Positions 34,227 through 43,273 of a DNA stretch of 64,000 nt are shown piece after piece (the stretch's first letter is position 1; each line of letters starts with the position of its first letter). The notes under the pieces are model-generated. The model was given only the letters and a program-made list of their open reading frames with translations. It was not told the DNA's origin and ran no database searches. Source of the stretch: Actinomycetes bacterium (lineage in GTDB: Bacteria; Actinomycetota; Acidimicrobiia; Acidimicrobiales; Palsa-688); the NCBI GenBank assembly GCA_021788115.1, contig JAJYLA010000004.1:1-64000 (forward strand). Direction: 5' to 3'. The translations under genes were made by a program, and so were the position numbers.

Positions 34227-35507
34227 GTGGATCCTCGCTACCCGCCCGAAGCGGAGGTGTACAGGGACAAGGTCCGGGCGTTTCTCGCCGAGCAGCTCCC
34301 CGCCGGCTGGAAAGGGATCGGCGCCCTCGACGAGGAGGAGGCGGACCGATTCACCGCGGAGTGGCGGGCGACCCTTTACGACCGCGGGCTCCTCGCCCCG
34401 TCGTGGCCGGCCGAGTACGGCGGCGGCGGCCTGTCGCCGCTGGAGCAGGTCGTCGTCGCGGAGGAGCTGTTCAAGGTCGGCGTGCCCACCGGCGGGCGCA
34501 ACGACGGGTTCGGTATCCAGATGGTCGGCAACACCCTCTTGCACTGGGGCACCGACGAGCAGAAGCGATACTTCCTGCCCCGGATCCTCTCCGGCGAGCA
34601 CGTCTGGTGCCAGGGCTACTCGGAGCCGAACGCCGGCTCGGACCTCGCCAACCTGGGAACCCGTGCCGTCCTCGACGGCGACGAGTGGCTGATCAACGGG
34701 CAGAAGATCTGGACGTCCGCAGCCAGCAGGGCGAACTGGATCTTCGTGCTGGCCCGCACGGACCCCTCGGTCTCCAAGCACAAGGGCATCACGTTCCTGC
34801 TGGTCCCGATGGACCAGCCCGGCGTCGAGATCCGCCCGATCCGGATGATGACCGGCAGGTCCGAGTTCTTCGAGACCTTCTTCACCGACGCGCGCACCGC
34901 GAAGGACAACGTCGTGGGCGGCGTCAACGCCGGCTGGGGCGTGGCGATGACCCTCCTCGGCTACGAGCGGGGGGAGTCGGCGGCCACGTTTCCCATCATG
35001 TTCCGCGCCGAGATCGACAGGCTGCTCGACCTGGCACGCGAGACCGGTGCGGCGCGCGACCCGCTCATCCGGCAGCGGCTCGCCTCGTGCTGGTCGAAGG
35101 TGGAGGTGATGCGCTTCTTGGGGATGCGCACCCTGACCAAGTTCCTCGCCGGCAGCGCGCCCGGGCCGGCCGAGTCGGCCTTCAAGCTGTACTGGAGCGA
35201 GTACCACAAGATCGTCACCGACCTGGCGGTGGACATCCTCGGCATGGCCGCCCTCACGCCGGTGGGGCACCAGTCCTGGGGTTTCCGGACCGACGCCGTC
35301 GGGGCGCCGAACGACAGCGGTTCGTGGGCGAGCACCTTCTTGATGAGCCGCGCCGGGACCATCTACGCCGGGACCTCCCAGGTCCAGCGCAACATCATCG
35401 GCGAGATCGTCCTCGGGCTCCCGAAGGAGCCGGCGGCCTCCGGTCAGGGCAGCAGCTGGCGGGACGCTCAACAGTCACCGCCGGCTTCGCCGGCCTCGCC
35501 GGCGTAA
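34227..35507 (+). CDS. Acyl-CoA dehydrogenase
   Basis: The 426-residue flavoprotein shows the ACAD N-terminal helical domain (VRAFLAEQLPAGW, SWPAEYGGGGLSPLEQ), FAD-binding CQGYSEPNAGSDLANLGTRA and GQKIWTSAA, and the C-terminal TIYAGTSQVQRNIIGEIVLG. It oxidises an acyl-CoA to the enoyl-CoA and passes electrons to electron-transfer flavoprotein. The last about 25 residues (SGQGSSWRDAQQSPPASPAS) look like a non-conserved tail. It stands alone, with no other fatty-acid gene next to it, so the chain type is unknown. Confidence 0.92.
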   Translation: MDPRYPPEAEVYRDKVRAFLAEQLPAGWKGIGALDEEEADRFTAEWRATLYDRGLLAPSWPAEYGGGGLSPLEQVVVAEELFKVGVPTGGRNDGFGIQMVGNTLLHWGTDEQKRYFLPRILSGEHVWCQGYSEPNAGSDLANLGTRAVLDGDEWLINGQKIWTSAASRANWIFVLARTDPSVSKHKGITFLLVPMDQPGVEIRPIRMMTGRSEFFETFFTDARTAKDNVVGGVNAGWGVAMTLLGYERGESAATFPIMFRAEIDRLLDLARETGAARDPLIRQRLASCWSKVEVMRFLGMRTLTKFLAGSAPGPAESAFKLYWSEYHKIVTDLAVDILGMAALTPVGHQSWGFRTDAVGAPNDSGSWASTFLMSRAGTIYAGTSQVQRNIIGEIVLGLPKEPAASGQGSSWRDAQQSPPASPASPA

Positions 35508-35663
35508 GGCGGCCCCGCTCGGCGTCAGCCGCCGGGTGCGCCGGCGTCGAGCCCGGGCCGGCTGGCGAGGCCCAATTCCCAGCTGAATCACAGGTGGCCT
35601 TCATGTCCGTATGCCTTGATGGTCCCGAAGCATCACGGCTTCCGAAACAGGGGAGGGTCCAAC

Positions 35664-35864
35664 ATGATCAGTCGGTTCGCCAAGCTTCTGGTGTCGTTCG
35701 GAGTGCTCGGAGGGACAGCCGGTCTCGGGTTGGGGATCGGGGACGCGGTCTCCAGCGCGGCGGCGACGACCACGACGCCGGGCTCGACGGCCACCACCGC
35801 CCCGGCGGGTTCGCACACCTGCCCGCACGCCAGCTCGGCGTCCGTGTTCACCGCCGGCCACTAG
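35664..35864 (+). CDS. Small secreted peptide, unknown
   Basis: A 66-residue product has a signal peptide (MISRFAKLLVSFGVLGG to about residue 33), a Thr-rich middle (AAATTTTPGSTATTA) and a short Cys/His-containing tail (SHTCPHAS). GGGAGGG precedes the ATG at a good distance. No family is recognised. The single His-Cys-His cluster could bind a metal, but this is a guess. Confidence 0.5.
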   Translation: MISRFAKLLVSFGVLGGTAGLGLGIGDAVSSAAATTTTPGSTATTAPAGSHTCPHASSASVFTAGH

Positions 35865-37405
35865 CTCGGCGCCGGCGCTACCCGCTCGACTACTTGGAGT
35901 GTTTTCACATTTCTGGAGTGGATTCGCCGGCTGCCGGCGGTGATTTCACTCCAAGAACGCGGGATCACTCCAAGAAGTGAGGTCGGGTCCCGTGCCGGCG
36001 CCGGCGTGGAAGAGCGTCTTGCCGGCGGGTACTGAAGGGTGACGGACGCGGCGAGCACCCGCTCGCGCACCCCCTCGGGGAGGTCGGAGAGCAGGTTTTC
36101 GGGCTGCGGCTCAGCGGCCGTCGCGACCACCGGGTCGGCGTCCGCGAGCGCCGGAGCGTGCCCGACCTCGTCTTCGGACCCGGGGGTGCCCTTGCCTGGC
36201 CCGAAGAGCGGGGCGACCGCGGCGGCGGCGAGGAAGCTCCACCCGGCCGGCTCCCATCCGCGGCGCAGCTCATCGGGCAGGGTCGCCGCGCTGGGGTGGG
36301 AGACCAGGATCGTGAGGACGGCGATCCCGAAGGTGCCGCCGATCTGGCGCACGCTGGAGTTGACGGCCGACGCCGTCGCGTAGCGTCCGGCCGGCACGGC
36401 GGACAGGCCGCCGCTGGTGGCGGCGGGAAGCGTGGCGCCGACGCCGATGCCGCTCAGCACCTGGCCGGGGAGCCACTGGCCGAGAGAGTCCGGGTGGTGA
36501 CCTACGCGCGTCGCGTACCAGAGAAAGGCGCCGGCCCGCACCAGCGCGCCGGGGACGACGACGGCGCGCGGTCCGGCCCGGTCGGCGACCCGCCCGATCG
36601 GGGTGGCGACGGCGGCGACCGCGAAAGCGGCGAGAGTGCCGGCGCCGGCCCAACCCCAGCTGCTGCCCTGGACGATGGCGAGCGTCACGGCGCCGAGGGC
36701 GGCCGAGAGGGCGATGGCGCCCCGGAGGTCGGGCATCACCCGCCGACCGGGGGCGCGGCTTTCGAGCACTGTGCGGCGCGCCAGGACCCAGGCCAGTATC
36801 CCTAGGGGGAGGTTGATGAGGAAAACCAGCCGCCAGTTGGACGCGCTCACCAGTGCGCCGCCGATCGGCGGCCCGAGGCCGGCGGCCAGCGCGCCGGCGG
36901 CAGCCGACAGGCTGAGAGCGTGCGCCCGGCGGCCCGGTGGGGACGCGTGGACGACGATCGCGAGGGAGGCCGGCACGAGCATGGCTGCTCCGGCGCCCTG
37001 GAGCACCCGGAAGACGATGAGCATCTGCACCGACGTGGACGCCGCGCTCAAGCCGGACATGACCACGAAGGTGACGAGGCCCATCCGGAAGACGCGCCGC
37101 CTCCCGACGAGGTCGGCGATCCGGCCGAAGAGGACCAGGGGCCCGGCGAAGACCACGTTGTAGGCGTTGAGCACCCAGGACAGTGTCCCGAACCGGACGT
37201 GGGGGAACGACGCCTGGATGTTGGGAAAGGCGACGTTGACGACGGTCGAGTCCATGAACGCCAGGAACGCCCCGAAGGCCGCGATCGCGACGGCCACCAT
37301 TGGGACGTACCGGCGCCGTCCCTCCGTGGGCTGGTAGATGAAGGTGGTCGGTGGGGGCACGTCGGCCGTGTCCGAGGCCGGCGTGCCGAGGTCGGCGGTC
37401 GTCAT
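35861..37405 (-). pseudogene. Decayed DHA2-type MFS exporter running into a cNMP-binding-domain remnant
   Basis: The open frame of 514 residues starts as an EmrB/QacA-like 14-helix exporter (FMDSTVVNVAFPNIQ, RIADLVGRRRVF, RVLQGAGAAMLVPASLA, GPPIGGALV). After SSWGWAGAGTLAAFAVAAV it jumps directly to TPIGRVADRAGPRAVVV, losing roughly two or more helices that normally stand between. At the other end the frame enters ENLLSDLPEGVRERVLAAS, which looks like the start of a CRP-type cNMP-binding domain; shifting frame after LQYP gives GKTLFHAGAGTG, the expected continuation. Internal deletion plus a frameshifted foreign tail argue against function. Confidence 0.55.
35893..35974. repeat. Four 9-bp boxes in inverted arrangement
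   Basis: CTTGGAGTG (35893-35901) and the variant TCTGGAGTG (35912-35920) face two copies of the complement CACTCCAAG (35947-35955, 35966-35974), each of the latter followed by AA. The array overlaps the 3' end of a decayed gene and may be a regulator site cluster or a recombination scar. Confidence 0.6.
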
Positions 37406-37560
37406 CGGCCGATGACGGCTCCGAACCCGCTGGTCAGCCACGGCGATGCCCGCATGGCGAAGGTGGCCGCACCCGTTCCGGTCTCGAGGACCCGGATGCC
37501 AGCCAGGCGGTCGATCGGGGGGCGGGGCCGGGTCCCGGCGGCCACCTCCTGCAGCGAGGC
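37402..37560 (-). pseudogene. N-terminal remnant of a PaaI-type hotdog thioesterase
   Basis: On the minus strand the frame reads PPIDRLAGIRVLETGTGAAT then FAMRASPWLTSGFGAVIGR and stops, matching the first strand and helix of PaaI/YbgC-like thioesterases, which should continue for about 90 residues. Its TGA overlaps the ATG of the decayed exporter (ATGA), so a once-intact operon may have been cut here. Between 37561 and 37811 I see no gene. Confidence 0.5.
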
Positions 37561-37811
37561 GACGCCGTCGGATCCGGAGTCGGAGACTGCGAGCGTCCTC
37601 CAGGGGGCGCTCCCACGGGCCGGGTGTAGGCCAGTGCGCCTCGCGGGCCGGCGGCCCGAGGGGGCCGAACCCGCTCATGTCCAGCGGCCGCCCCAGAAAC
37701 ACCCGGGAGGTCCCGAATCCGAGCAACGGCCCGCCGGCCCCGCCGGCCCCGGCCCCGCGCGACCATGGTCGAGGGCCACGGGCTGGTCCCGACGGATCGA
37801 AGGAGGTGGCT

Positions 37812-39935
37812 GTGGCGCGCGAATGGGAGTACCCGCCGGCGCGACGCGGCGATGACGCCGACGAATACCACGGCGAGACGGTTCCCGACCCCTACCGGTG
37901 GCTGGAAGACCCGGACTCCGAGGAGACGATCGCGTGGGTCCGGTCCGAAAACGACCTGACCGACGCCCTGCTCGCCGCCTCCCCCGCACGCGAGACCCTG
38001 CGGGGGCGCCTGGCGGAGCTGTGGGGCTACCCGAGGTTCGGGGTGCCCTTCGAGCGGGGCGGGAGGTGGTTCCAGTCCCGGCAACTCGGCCTCCAGGACC
38101 ACCCGGTCCTCTACGTGATGGACGCGCCCGACGACGACGGCCGCCCGCTGCTCGATGCCAACCTTCTGTCCGAGGACGGAACGGTGGCGGTGACGAGCCT
38201 TGCACCGAGCGACGACGGTCGCCTCCTGGCCTACGGGACCAGCACGGCGGGCTCCGATTGGAGGACCTGGCGGGTACGCGTGGTCGACACCGGCGACGAC
38301 CTGCCCGACGTGGTCGAGTGGTCGAAGTACTCCTCGGTGGCATGGCGCAAGGACGGATCGGGCTACTACTACGCGGCGCTGGAGCGGCCAGACCCGGGAA
38401 AGGAGTACACGGCGGAGAACCGGTCGCCGTGGATCTCCTTCCACCGGCTCGGGACGTCGCAGGCAGACGACGAGATCGTTTTCGTGGCCTCGGAACCGGA
38501 CTGGCTGCCGGACGCGGAGGTCACCGACGACGACCGCTACCTGGTGATCTCGGTCCGCCGGGGCACCTTCCCCGAGACCCGGCTGTCGGTGCTTGACCTC
38601 CAGCAGCCGGGCCGGGGTTTCCGCCCGCTGGCAGCAGGCTTCGAGTTCGAGGCTGCGGTGGTCGGCAACGAGGGCACCACCTTTTTCCTCCTGACGGACC
38701 ATCGTGCAGGGCGCCGGAGGGTGGTCGCGGCGGACCTCGAAAACCCGGCCCCCGAAGGCTGGCGCGACGTCATACCCGAGTCCGGCGACACGCTGCTGTC
38801 CGCCCACCTCTTCGGGGGGAGGCTGGTGTGCCACTGCCTCCGCGACGCGTGCTCGCGCCTGCGGGTGCACAGCCTGACCGGCGAGCACCTGCGGGACATT
38901 CCGCTGCCCGCGTTCGCGTCGCTCGCCGGCGGCTTCCAGCACGAGGGCGGCATCGAGGGGCGACCCGGAAGCGACGTGGTCCATTTCGGGGTGGTCTCCT
39001 TCGCCGATTCCGGCTCGCTGTGGCGCCACCACCTCTCGTCGGAGGAGACCGCCCTGGTGCGGGAACCCGCGGCGCCGGTCGACCCGGCCGGGTTCGCGAC
39101 CGACCAGGTGTTCGTCACGTCGGACGACGGGACCCGGGTGCCCCTGTTCCTCACCCGCCGGCGCGACGTCCAGCCCGCCGGCGAGGTCCCCGTGATCCTC
39201 TACGGGTACGGCGGCTTCGACATCCCGATCTCGCCCTTCTTCTCGGTGACGCAGGCGGTGTGGATGGAGAGAGGGGGGCTGCTGGCCGTCGCCAGCCTGC
39301 GCGGCGGCGGCGAGTACGGCCGGGAGTGGCACGACGCGGGGCGGCTGGCCAACAAGCAGAAGGTCTTCGACGACTTCTGCGCGTGTGCCAGGTGGCTCGC
39401 CGGATCCGGCTGGTCGCGGCCGGGCCGCATCGCCATCAACGGCGGCTCGAACGGCGGTCTCCTGGTCGGGGCCTGCCTCACCCAGCACCCGGAGCTCTTC
39501 GGCGCGGCGGTGGCGCAGGTGGGTGTGCTGGACATGCTGCGATTCCACAAGTTCACGATCGGCTGGGCATGGAAGAGCGACTTCGGCGACCCCGACGACC
39601 CGGAGCAGTACCGGTGGCTGCGGGCCTACTCGCCGCTCCACAACGTCGAAGTGGGCCGTTCGTACCCGGCCACGCTCCTCATGACCGGCGACCACGACGA
39701 CCGGGTCGTGCCCGGCCACTCCTTCAAGTTCGCCGCGGCCCTGCAGGCCGCGCAGGGCGGGCCGGCCCCGATCCTGGTGCGCGTGGAGACAGCCGCCGGG
39801 CACGGCCAGGGCAAGCCCACGTCCAAGCAGATCGCGGAACAGGCGGACTTCCTGGCCTTCCTCGAGCTCGCACTCGAGCTCGCACTCGAGCGGGACAGCG
39901 CCCGGGAAGAAAACGCTCCTCCACGGCGCTCCTGA
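37812..39935 (+). CDS. Prolyl oligopeptidase (S9A)
   Basis: The 707-residue serine peptidase has the S9 N-terminal beta-propeller (DPYRWLEDPDSEET, VAWRKDGSGYYYAALE) and a C-terminal alpha/beta-hydrolase domain with LYGYGGFDIP, RGGGEYGREWHDAG, nucleophile S546 in INGGSNGGLLVG, the aspartate in TGDHDDRVVPGHSF and H664 in AAGHGQGK. It cuts short proline-containing peptides in the cytoplasm; no signal peptide is visible. AGGAGG lies five bases before GTG 37812. The tail contains a short in-frame duplication (FLELALELALE). Confidence 0.95.
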   Translation: MAREWEYPPARRGDDADEYHGETVPDPYRWLEDPDSEETIAWVRSENDLTDALLAASPARETLRGRLAELWGYPRFGVPFERGGRWFQSRQLGLQDHPVLYVMDAPDDDGRPLLDANLLSEDGTVAVTSLAPSDDGRLLAYGTSTAGSDWRTWRVRVVDTGDDLPDVVEWSKYSSVAWRKDGSGYYYAALERPDPGKEYTAENRSPWISFHRLGTSQADDEIVFVASEPDWLPDAEVTDDDRYLVISVRRGTFPETRLSVLDLQQPGRGFRPLAAGFEFEAAVVGNEGTTFFLLTDHRAGRRRVVAADLENPAPEGWRDVIPESGDTLLSAHLFGGRLVCHCLRDACSRLRVHSLTGEHLRDIPLPAFASLAGGFQHEGGIEGRPGSDVVHFGVVSFADSGSLWRHHLSSEETALVREPAAPVDPAGFATDQVFVTSDDGTRVPLFLTRRRDVQPAGEVPVILYGYGGFDIPISPFFSVTQAVWMERGGLLAVASLRGGGEYGREWHDAGRLANKQKVFDDFCACARWLAGSGWSRPGRIAINGGSNGGLLVGACLTQHPELFGAAVAQVGVLDMLRFHKFTIGWAWKSDFGDPDDPEQYRWLRAYSPLHNVEVGRSYPATLLMTGDHDDRVVPGHSFKFAAALQAAQGGPAPILVRVETAAGHGQGKPTSKQIAEQADFLAFLELALELALERDSAREENAPPRRS

Positions 39936-40039
39936 CCCGCCCGCCGCCGCCGGCGCCGCCGTTGGCGGCCGGCGGGACCTCTCCCCGACACCGGGCGCGG
40001 GCGGCGACTGTGGCCGGCCGCCGGGGTGGGGCCGCCACC

Positions 40040-40045
40040 TATGAT
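40040..40045 (+). promoter_or_regulatory. -10 element of the YceH-family gene (leaderless)
   Basis: TATGAT is followed by CGGGCG and the ATG at 40052, a six-base distance that predicts a transcript without leader. Confidence 0.5.
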
Positions 40046-40051
40046 CGGGCG

Positions 40052-40828
40052 ATGCGGCTGAGCCCCGAAGAGGGACGGGTGATCGGCAGCCTGATCGAGA
40101 AGCAGCTGGCCACCCCGCAGCAGTATCCGCTCACGCTCAACGCGCTGGTGCTCGCCTGCAACCAGTCGACCAACCGTGACCCGGTGGTGTCCTACAGCGA
40201 CAGCGAGGTGCACCAGACCCTCGTCGGGCTCAAAGACGCCGGCCTGGTGCGCTTCGTCCATCCCTCCCACGGGCGGAGCGTGATCCGCTACCGGCAGGTC
40301 CTCGACGAGCGGCTCGGGCTCGACAACGGGGATCTGGCCCTGATGGCTGTGCTGCTCTTGCGCGGGCCCCAGACGGCGGCGGAGCTCCGGGCCCGCACCG
40401 AGAGGATGGCCGTGTTCGAGGGGCTCGCAGCCGTCGAGGCAGAGCTTCAGCGGCTGAGCGGCTGGGAAGAGCCCCTCGTGCGGCGCCTCCCCCGGCGCCC
40501 GGGTCAGAAGGAAGAGCGCTGGTGCCAGGCGCTCATGTCCGGCCCGGCCCCTGAGGCGGCGGATGCCGGGCCGCCGGCGAGCCGCGAATTGGCCGAGGAC
40601 GGGGCGCGGGGCGCCGGCGCCGCGCCGGCTGCGCCGTCCTCCGCGCCGGCTGCGCCGTCCTCCGCGCCGCGGCCCGCCGCTTCCGAAGCGGGGGGCGGCG
40701 TCGACGGCGGCCCTCCCGCCTCCGCCGGCGAGATCGCTGCCCTCCGCGCCGAGACGGCAGCGCTGCGCGCCGAGGTGGCCGCGCTGAGGGAGGCTGTGGA
40801 ACACCTGCGCGCCGAGCTGGGGGTCTGA
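40052..40828 (+). CDS. YceH/DUF480-family protein with coiled-coil tail
   Basis: The 258-residue protein starts with the DUF480 double winged-helix region: EEGRVIGSLIEKQLATPQQY, PLTLNALVLACNQSTNRDPV, and RGPQTAAELRARTERM with W157-like EERWCQAL. After residue 165 it has an Ala/Pro-rich low-complexity linker with a perfect repeat (PAAPSSAPAAPSSA) and a C-terminal heptad-like ALRAETAALRAEVAALREAV that should form a coiled coil. The family is common but its role is not established; a nucleic-acid-binding role is suggested by the fold. Confidence 0.9.
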   Translation: MRLSPEEGRVIGSLIEKQLATPQQYPLTLNALVLACNQSTNRDPVVSYSDSEVHQTLVGLKDAGLVRFVHPSHGRSVIRYRQVLDERLGLDNGDLALMAVLLLRGPQTAAELRARTERMAVFEGLAAVEAELQRLSGWEEPLVRRLPRRPGQKEERWCQALMSGPAPEAADAGPPASRELAEDGARGAGAAPAAPSSAPAAPSSAPRPAASEAGGGVDGGPPASAGEIAALRAETAALRAEVAALREAVEHLRAELGV

Positions 40829-40956
40829 GCGGCCGGCTCTCCTCCGACGCGCCGACGCGACCGCTGCCCGGCCACCCGCCGGCCGTCGGCGGCTCTGCGG
40901 CAGCCGCGCCCGCCGCTTGTGGTCGCCGGCGTCTGAGGCAGATAGCGTCGCCGCCC

Positions 40957-41913
40957 GTGACGCGATCAGCAGCACCAGGAGATTCGGCGCCCTCCGATAC
41001 GGACGTGACCCACGAAAGCGGCGTCCTCGCCGGCCCGGGGCTCCTCATCCACGGCGGCGCCGGCTCCTTCTCGAACGTGCGGAGCCCCGCCGACGCCGAG
41101 CGTCTGGGCGCAGCGATGGAAGCGGCCCTCGCCGTGGCGTGGGAGGCGCTGGCCCGCGGCGGGACTGCGCTCGATGCCGCCGTCGAGGCGGTTGCCGCCA
41201 TGGAGGACAGCGGAATGTTCAATGCCGGGCCTGGCTCGGCGCGGAACACCCGCGGCCAGATCGAGACCGACGCGGCGGTCATGGACGGCGCGACGGGCGC
41301 CGCCGGCGCGATCTGTGCTGCGACGTGGGCCGCCAACCCTGTGCGCGCCGCCCGGCTCGTCGCGGCTCTCGACCATCGGACGGGGGGTCCTGTGCTGCTG
41401 GCCGCAGGGGGCGCCGATCAGCTGGCCGAGTCGGCGGGCCTGCCCCGCATGCGGCCGGCCGGGAGCGTCGCCGGCGGCGTCGCCGGCGGCTCCGGCGCGG
41501 GGACGGTGGGCGCCGTCGCCGTCGACGCGGCGGGCCACGTGGCGGCGGCCACATCCACCGGCGGCCGCGAGGGTCAACGGCCGGGCCGCGTCGGCGACAG
41601 CCCGATCATCGGTGCAGGCACCTGGGCAGACGACGCCACCGTCGCCGTGTCGGCGACCGGGATCGGCGAGGCGTTCATGCTCGCCGGCTTCGCCCACCGC
41701 GTCGACTGGCTCCTCCGCGGCGGCGCGGACGTCGACCGGGCGGTGATCGACGCCCTGACGGCCGTGGCGGAGAGAGGCGGTACCGGAGGGGCGATCACCG
41801 TCACCCCCTCGGGACGGTTCGCGGTCCGCTTCGACACCCGCGCGATGGCACGGGGCTGGCGCGACGCGTCCACGTGCACCGTCGGGATCGCGGGGATCGC
41901 GGGCGGGCAGTGA
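40957..41913 (+). CDS. Type-2 (plant-type) L-asparaginase / isoaspartyl aminopeptidase
   Basis: The 318-residue Ntn-hydrolase precursor shows LLIHGGAGSF, NAGPGSARNTRGQIETDAAVMDG in two parts, and the autoproteolysis site GSGAGTVGAVAVD, with T183 becoming the N-terminal nucleophile after self-cleavage. The C-terminal subunit contains GDSPIIGAGTWADD and a TGxGE-like SATGIGEAF. It hydrolyses beta-aspartyl peptides and asparagine. The first 25 residues (SAAPGDSAPSDTD) are a non-conserved head. TAGCGT stands eight bases before the GTG, so the mRNA may lack a leader. Confidence 0.92.
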   Translation: MTRSAAPGDSAPSDTDVTHESGVLAGPGLLIHGGAGSFSNVRSPADAERLGAAMEAALAVAWEALARGGTALDAAVEAVAAMEDSGMFNAGPGSARNTRGQIETDAAVMDGATGAAGAICAATWAANPVRAARLVAALDHRTGGPVLLAAGGADQLAESAGLPRMRPAGSVAGGVAGGSGAGTVGAVAVDAAGHVAAATSTGGREGQRPGRVGDSPIIGAGTWADDATVAVSATGIGEAFMLAGFAHRVDWLLRGGADVDRAVIDALTAVAERGGTGGAITVTPSGRFAVRFDTRAMARGWRDASTCTVGIAGIAGGQ

Positions 41914-41981
41914 CGCGCCCCGGCTCCGCCGGGGCCCTGCCACTCGCGGGCGGGCGCCCTGGCGGCGGGTATCGTCGAGCA

Positions 41982-43184
41982 GTGCGACAGCCTTCCCGCC
42001 CGGCATCAGGCCGCGCGGATGTGGTCGCCACCGTGGCCGGGACGGTGGTCTGCTCCTCGCCGGTGTTCCTGGTCGGCGCGGTCGCCGTGCAGATCCGTGA
42101 GTCGTTGCACTTCGGTGCGGGGACGCTGGGTGCCGTCATCGCCCTCTACTACCTGGGGGCGGGCCTGAGCTCCATCGCTCTCGGCCGCGCCGTCGAGGCG
42201 ATCGGCGGCCTGCGCACCATGCGCTACGCCGGCGCCGCCAGCTCGCTGACGCTCCTGCTCATCGCCGCCGTCGTCCGGTCACCCGGGTCGCTGGCCGCGG
42301 TCATGGTGCCGGCGGGAATCGCCAGCGCCGCCATGCAGCCGGCGTCCAACCTGTTGCTCACCCGGCGGGTCCCCGGTGAGCGCCTCGGGCTCGCGTTCGG
42401 GCTCAAGCAGTCGGCCGTGCCGTTCGCGTCCTTGCTGGGCGGTCTCGCCGTCCCGGCCGTGGCTTTGACGGTCGGATGGCGCTGGGCCTTCGCCGCCGCC
42501 GCAGCCCTCGCGGCCGCCACGGTCCTGCTGATCCCCCGACCCCGGCAGACCCTGGCGGAGCGCCGCGCCGGCCGCGCCTCGCGCGTCCGATCACCGATCC
42601 GCCGGGGGCCTCTGGTGGCTCTGACCCTCGCCTTCGGGGTCGGCGTGGGGGCGGCGAGCGCGCTGACGGCCTTCCTCGTCAGCTCCGCGGTCGCCGGGGG
42701 GCTCGGCCGGGGCGAGGCGGGGTTCCTGGCCGCCTTCGGTGGGGCCACGGCCGTGGTGAGCCGGGTCGTCACGGGTCTGCGAGCGGACCGGCGCGGCAGG
42801 GGCCACCTTCCGGTGGTGGCCGCGATGCTGGCGGTCGGCGCAGCTGGCTACGCGGTCCTCTCCGTGGTGAGCGCCCACCGGCTCGTCGACCTGTACTTCC
42901 CGGTGGTCGCCGTCGTGTTCGGCGCCGGCTGGGGCTGGAACGGCCTGTTCAACTTCGCGGTCGTCCGGATCAACGCCGACCATCCCGCGACGGCAACCGG
43001 CGTCACCCAGACCGGCGGGCGGTTCGGCAGCGTCGTCGGGCCCCTCGTCTTCGGGCTGATCGTCGCCCACGGCTCGTATTCCCTCGCCTGGCTTTTCACG
43101 GCCGTGGCGGCGCTGCTCTCTGCCGGCGGGATGCTCGCCGGCCGGCGATACCTGCGGGTGAGCGGGGCGCCCGCCCACCCGTAG
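41982..43184 (+). CDS. MFS transporter of CynX/unknown-substrate type
   Basis: The 400-residue protein has twelve predicted helices and MFS-like features: LGAVIALYYLGAGLSSIALG in the second helix, SNLLLTRRVPGERLGLAFGLKQSA between helices four and five, and VTQTGGRFGSVVGPLVFGLIV late in the protein. The pattern resembles the NNP/CP-like MFS proteins of actinobacteria, whose substrates are unknown. TATCGT ends six bases before GTG 41982. A stem-loop follows the gene. Confidence 0.85.
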   Translation: MRQPSRPASGRADVVATVAGTVVCSSPVFLVGAVAVQIRESLHFGAGTLGAVIALYYLGAGLSSIALGRAVEAIGGLRTMRYAGAASSLTLLLIAAVVRSPGSLAAVMVPAGIASAAMQPASNLLLTRRVPGERLGLAFGLKQSAVPFASLLGGLAVPAVALTVGWRWAFAAAAALAAATVLLIPRPRQTLAERRAGRASRVRSPIRRGPLVALTLAFGVGVGAASALTAFLVSSAVAGGLGRGEAGFLAAFGGATAVVSRVVTGLRADRRGRGHLPVVAAMLAVGAAGYAVLSVVSAHRLVDLYFPVVAVVFGAGWGWNGLFNFAVVRINADHPATATGVTQTGGRFGSVVGPLVFGLIVAHGSYSLAWLFTAVAALLSAGGMLAGRRYLRVSGAPAHP

Positions 43185-43203
43185 AATCTCGGGAGCAGCC
43201 GGG

Positions 43204-43213
43204 GTGATATCAC
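43204..43213. promoter_or_regulatory. Perfect 10-bp palindrome GTGATATCAC
   Basis: The palindrome lies 20 bases after the transporter stop and about 60 bases before the orphan receiver gene; it is an operator candidate only. Confidence 0.3.
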
Positions 43214-43222
43214 GGCGGCTCG

Positions 43223-43240
43223 CAGCGTGCCTCCACGCTG
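43223..43240 (+). terminator. Stem-loop after the MFS gene
   Basis: CAGCGTG and CACGCTG form a perfect 7-bp stem with loop CCTC, 38 bases after the transporter stop. There is no T-run. Confidence 0.5.
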
Positions 43241-43273
43241 GTAGACGGGCAGGCTCGATGGCAGAGTGCGTTC

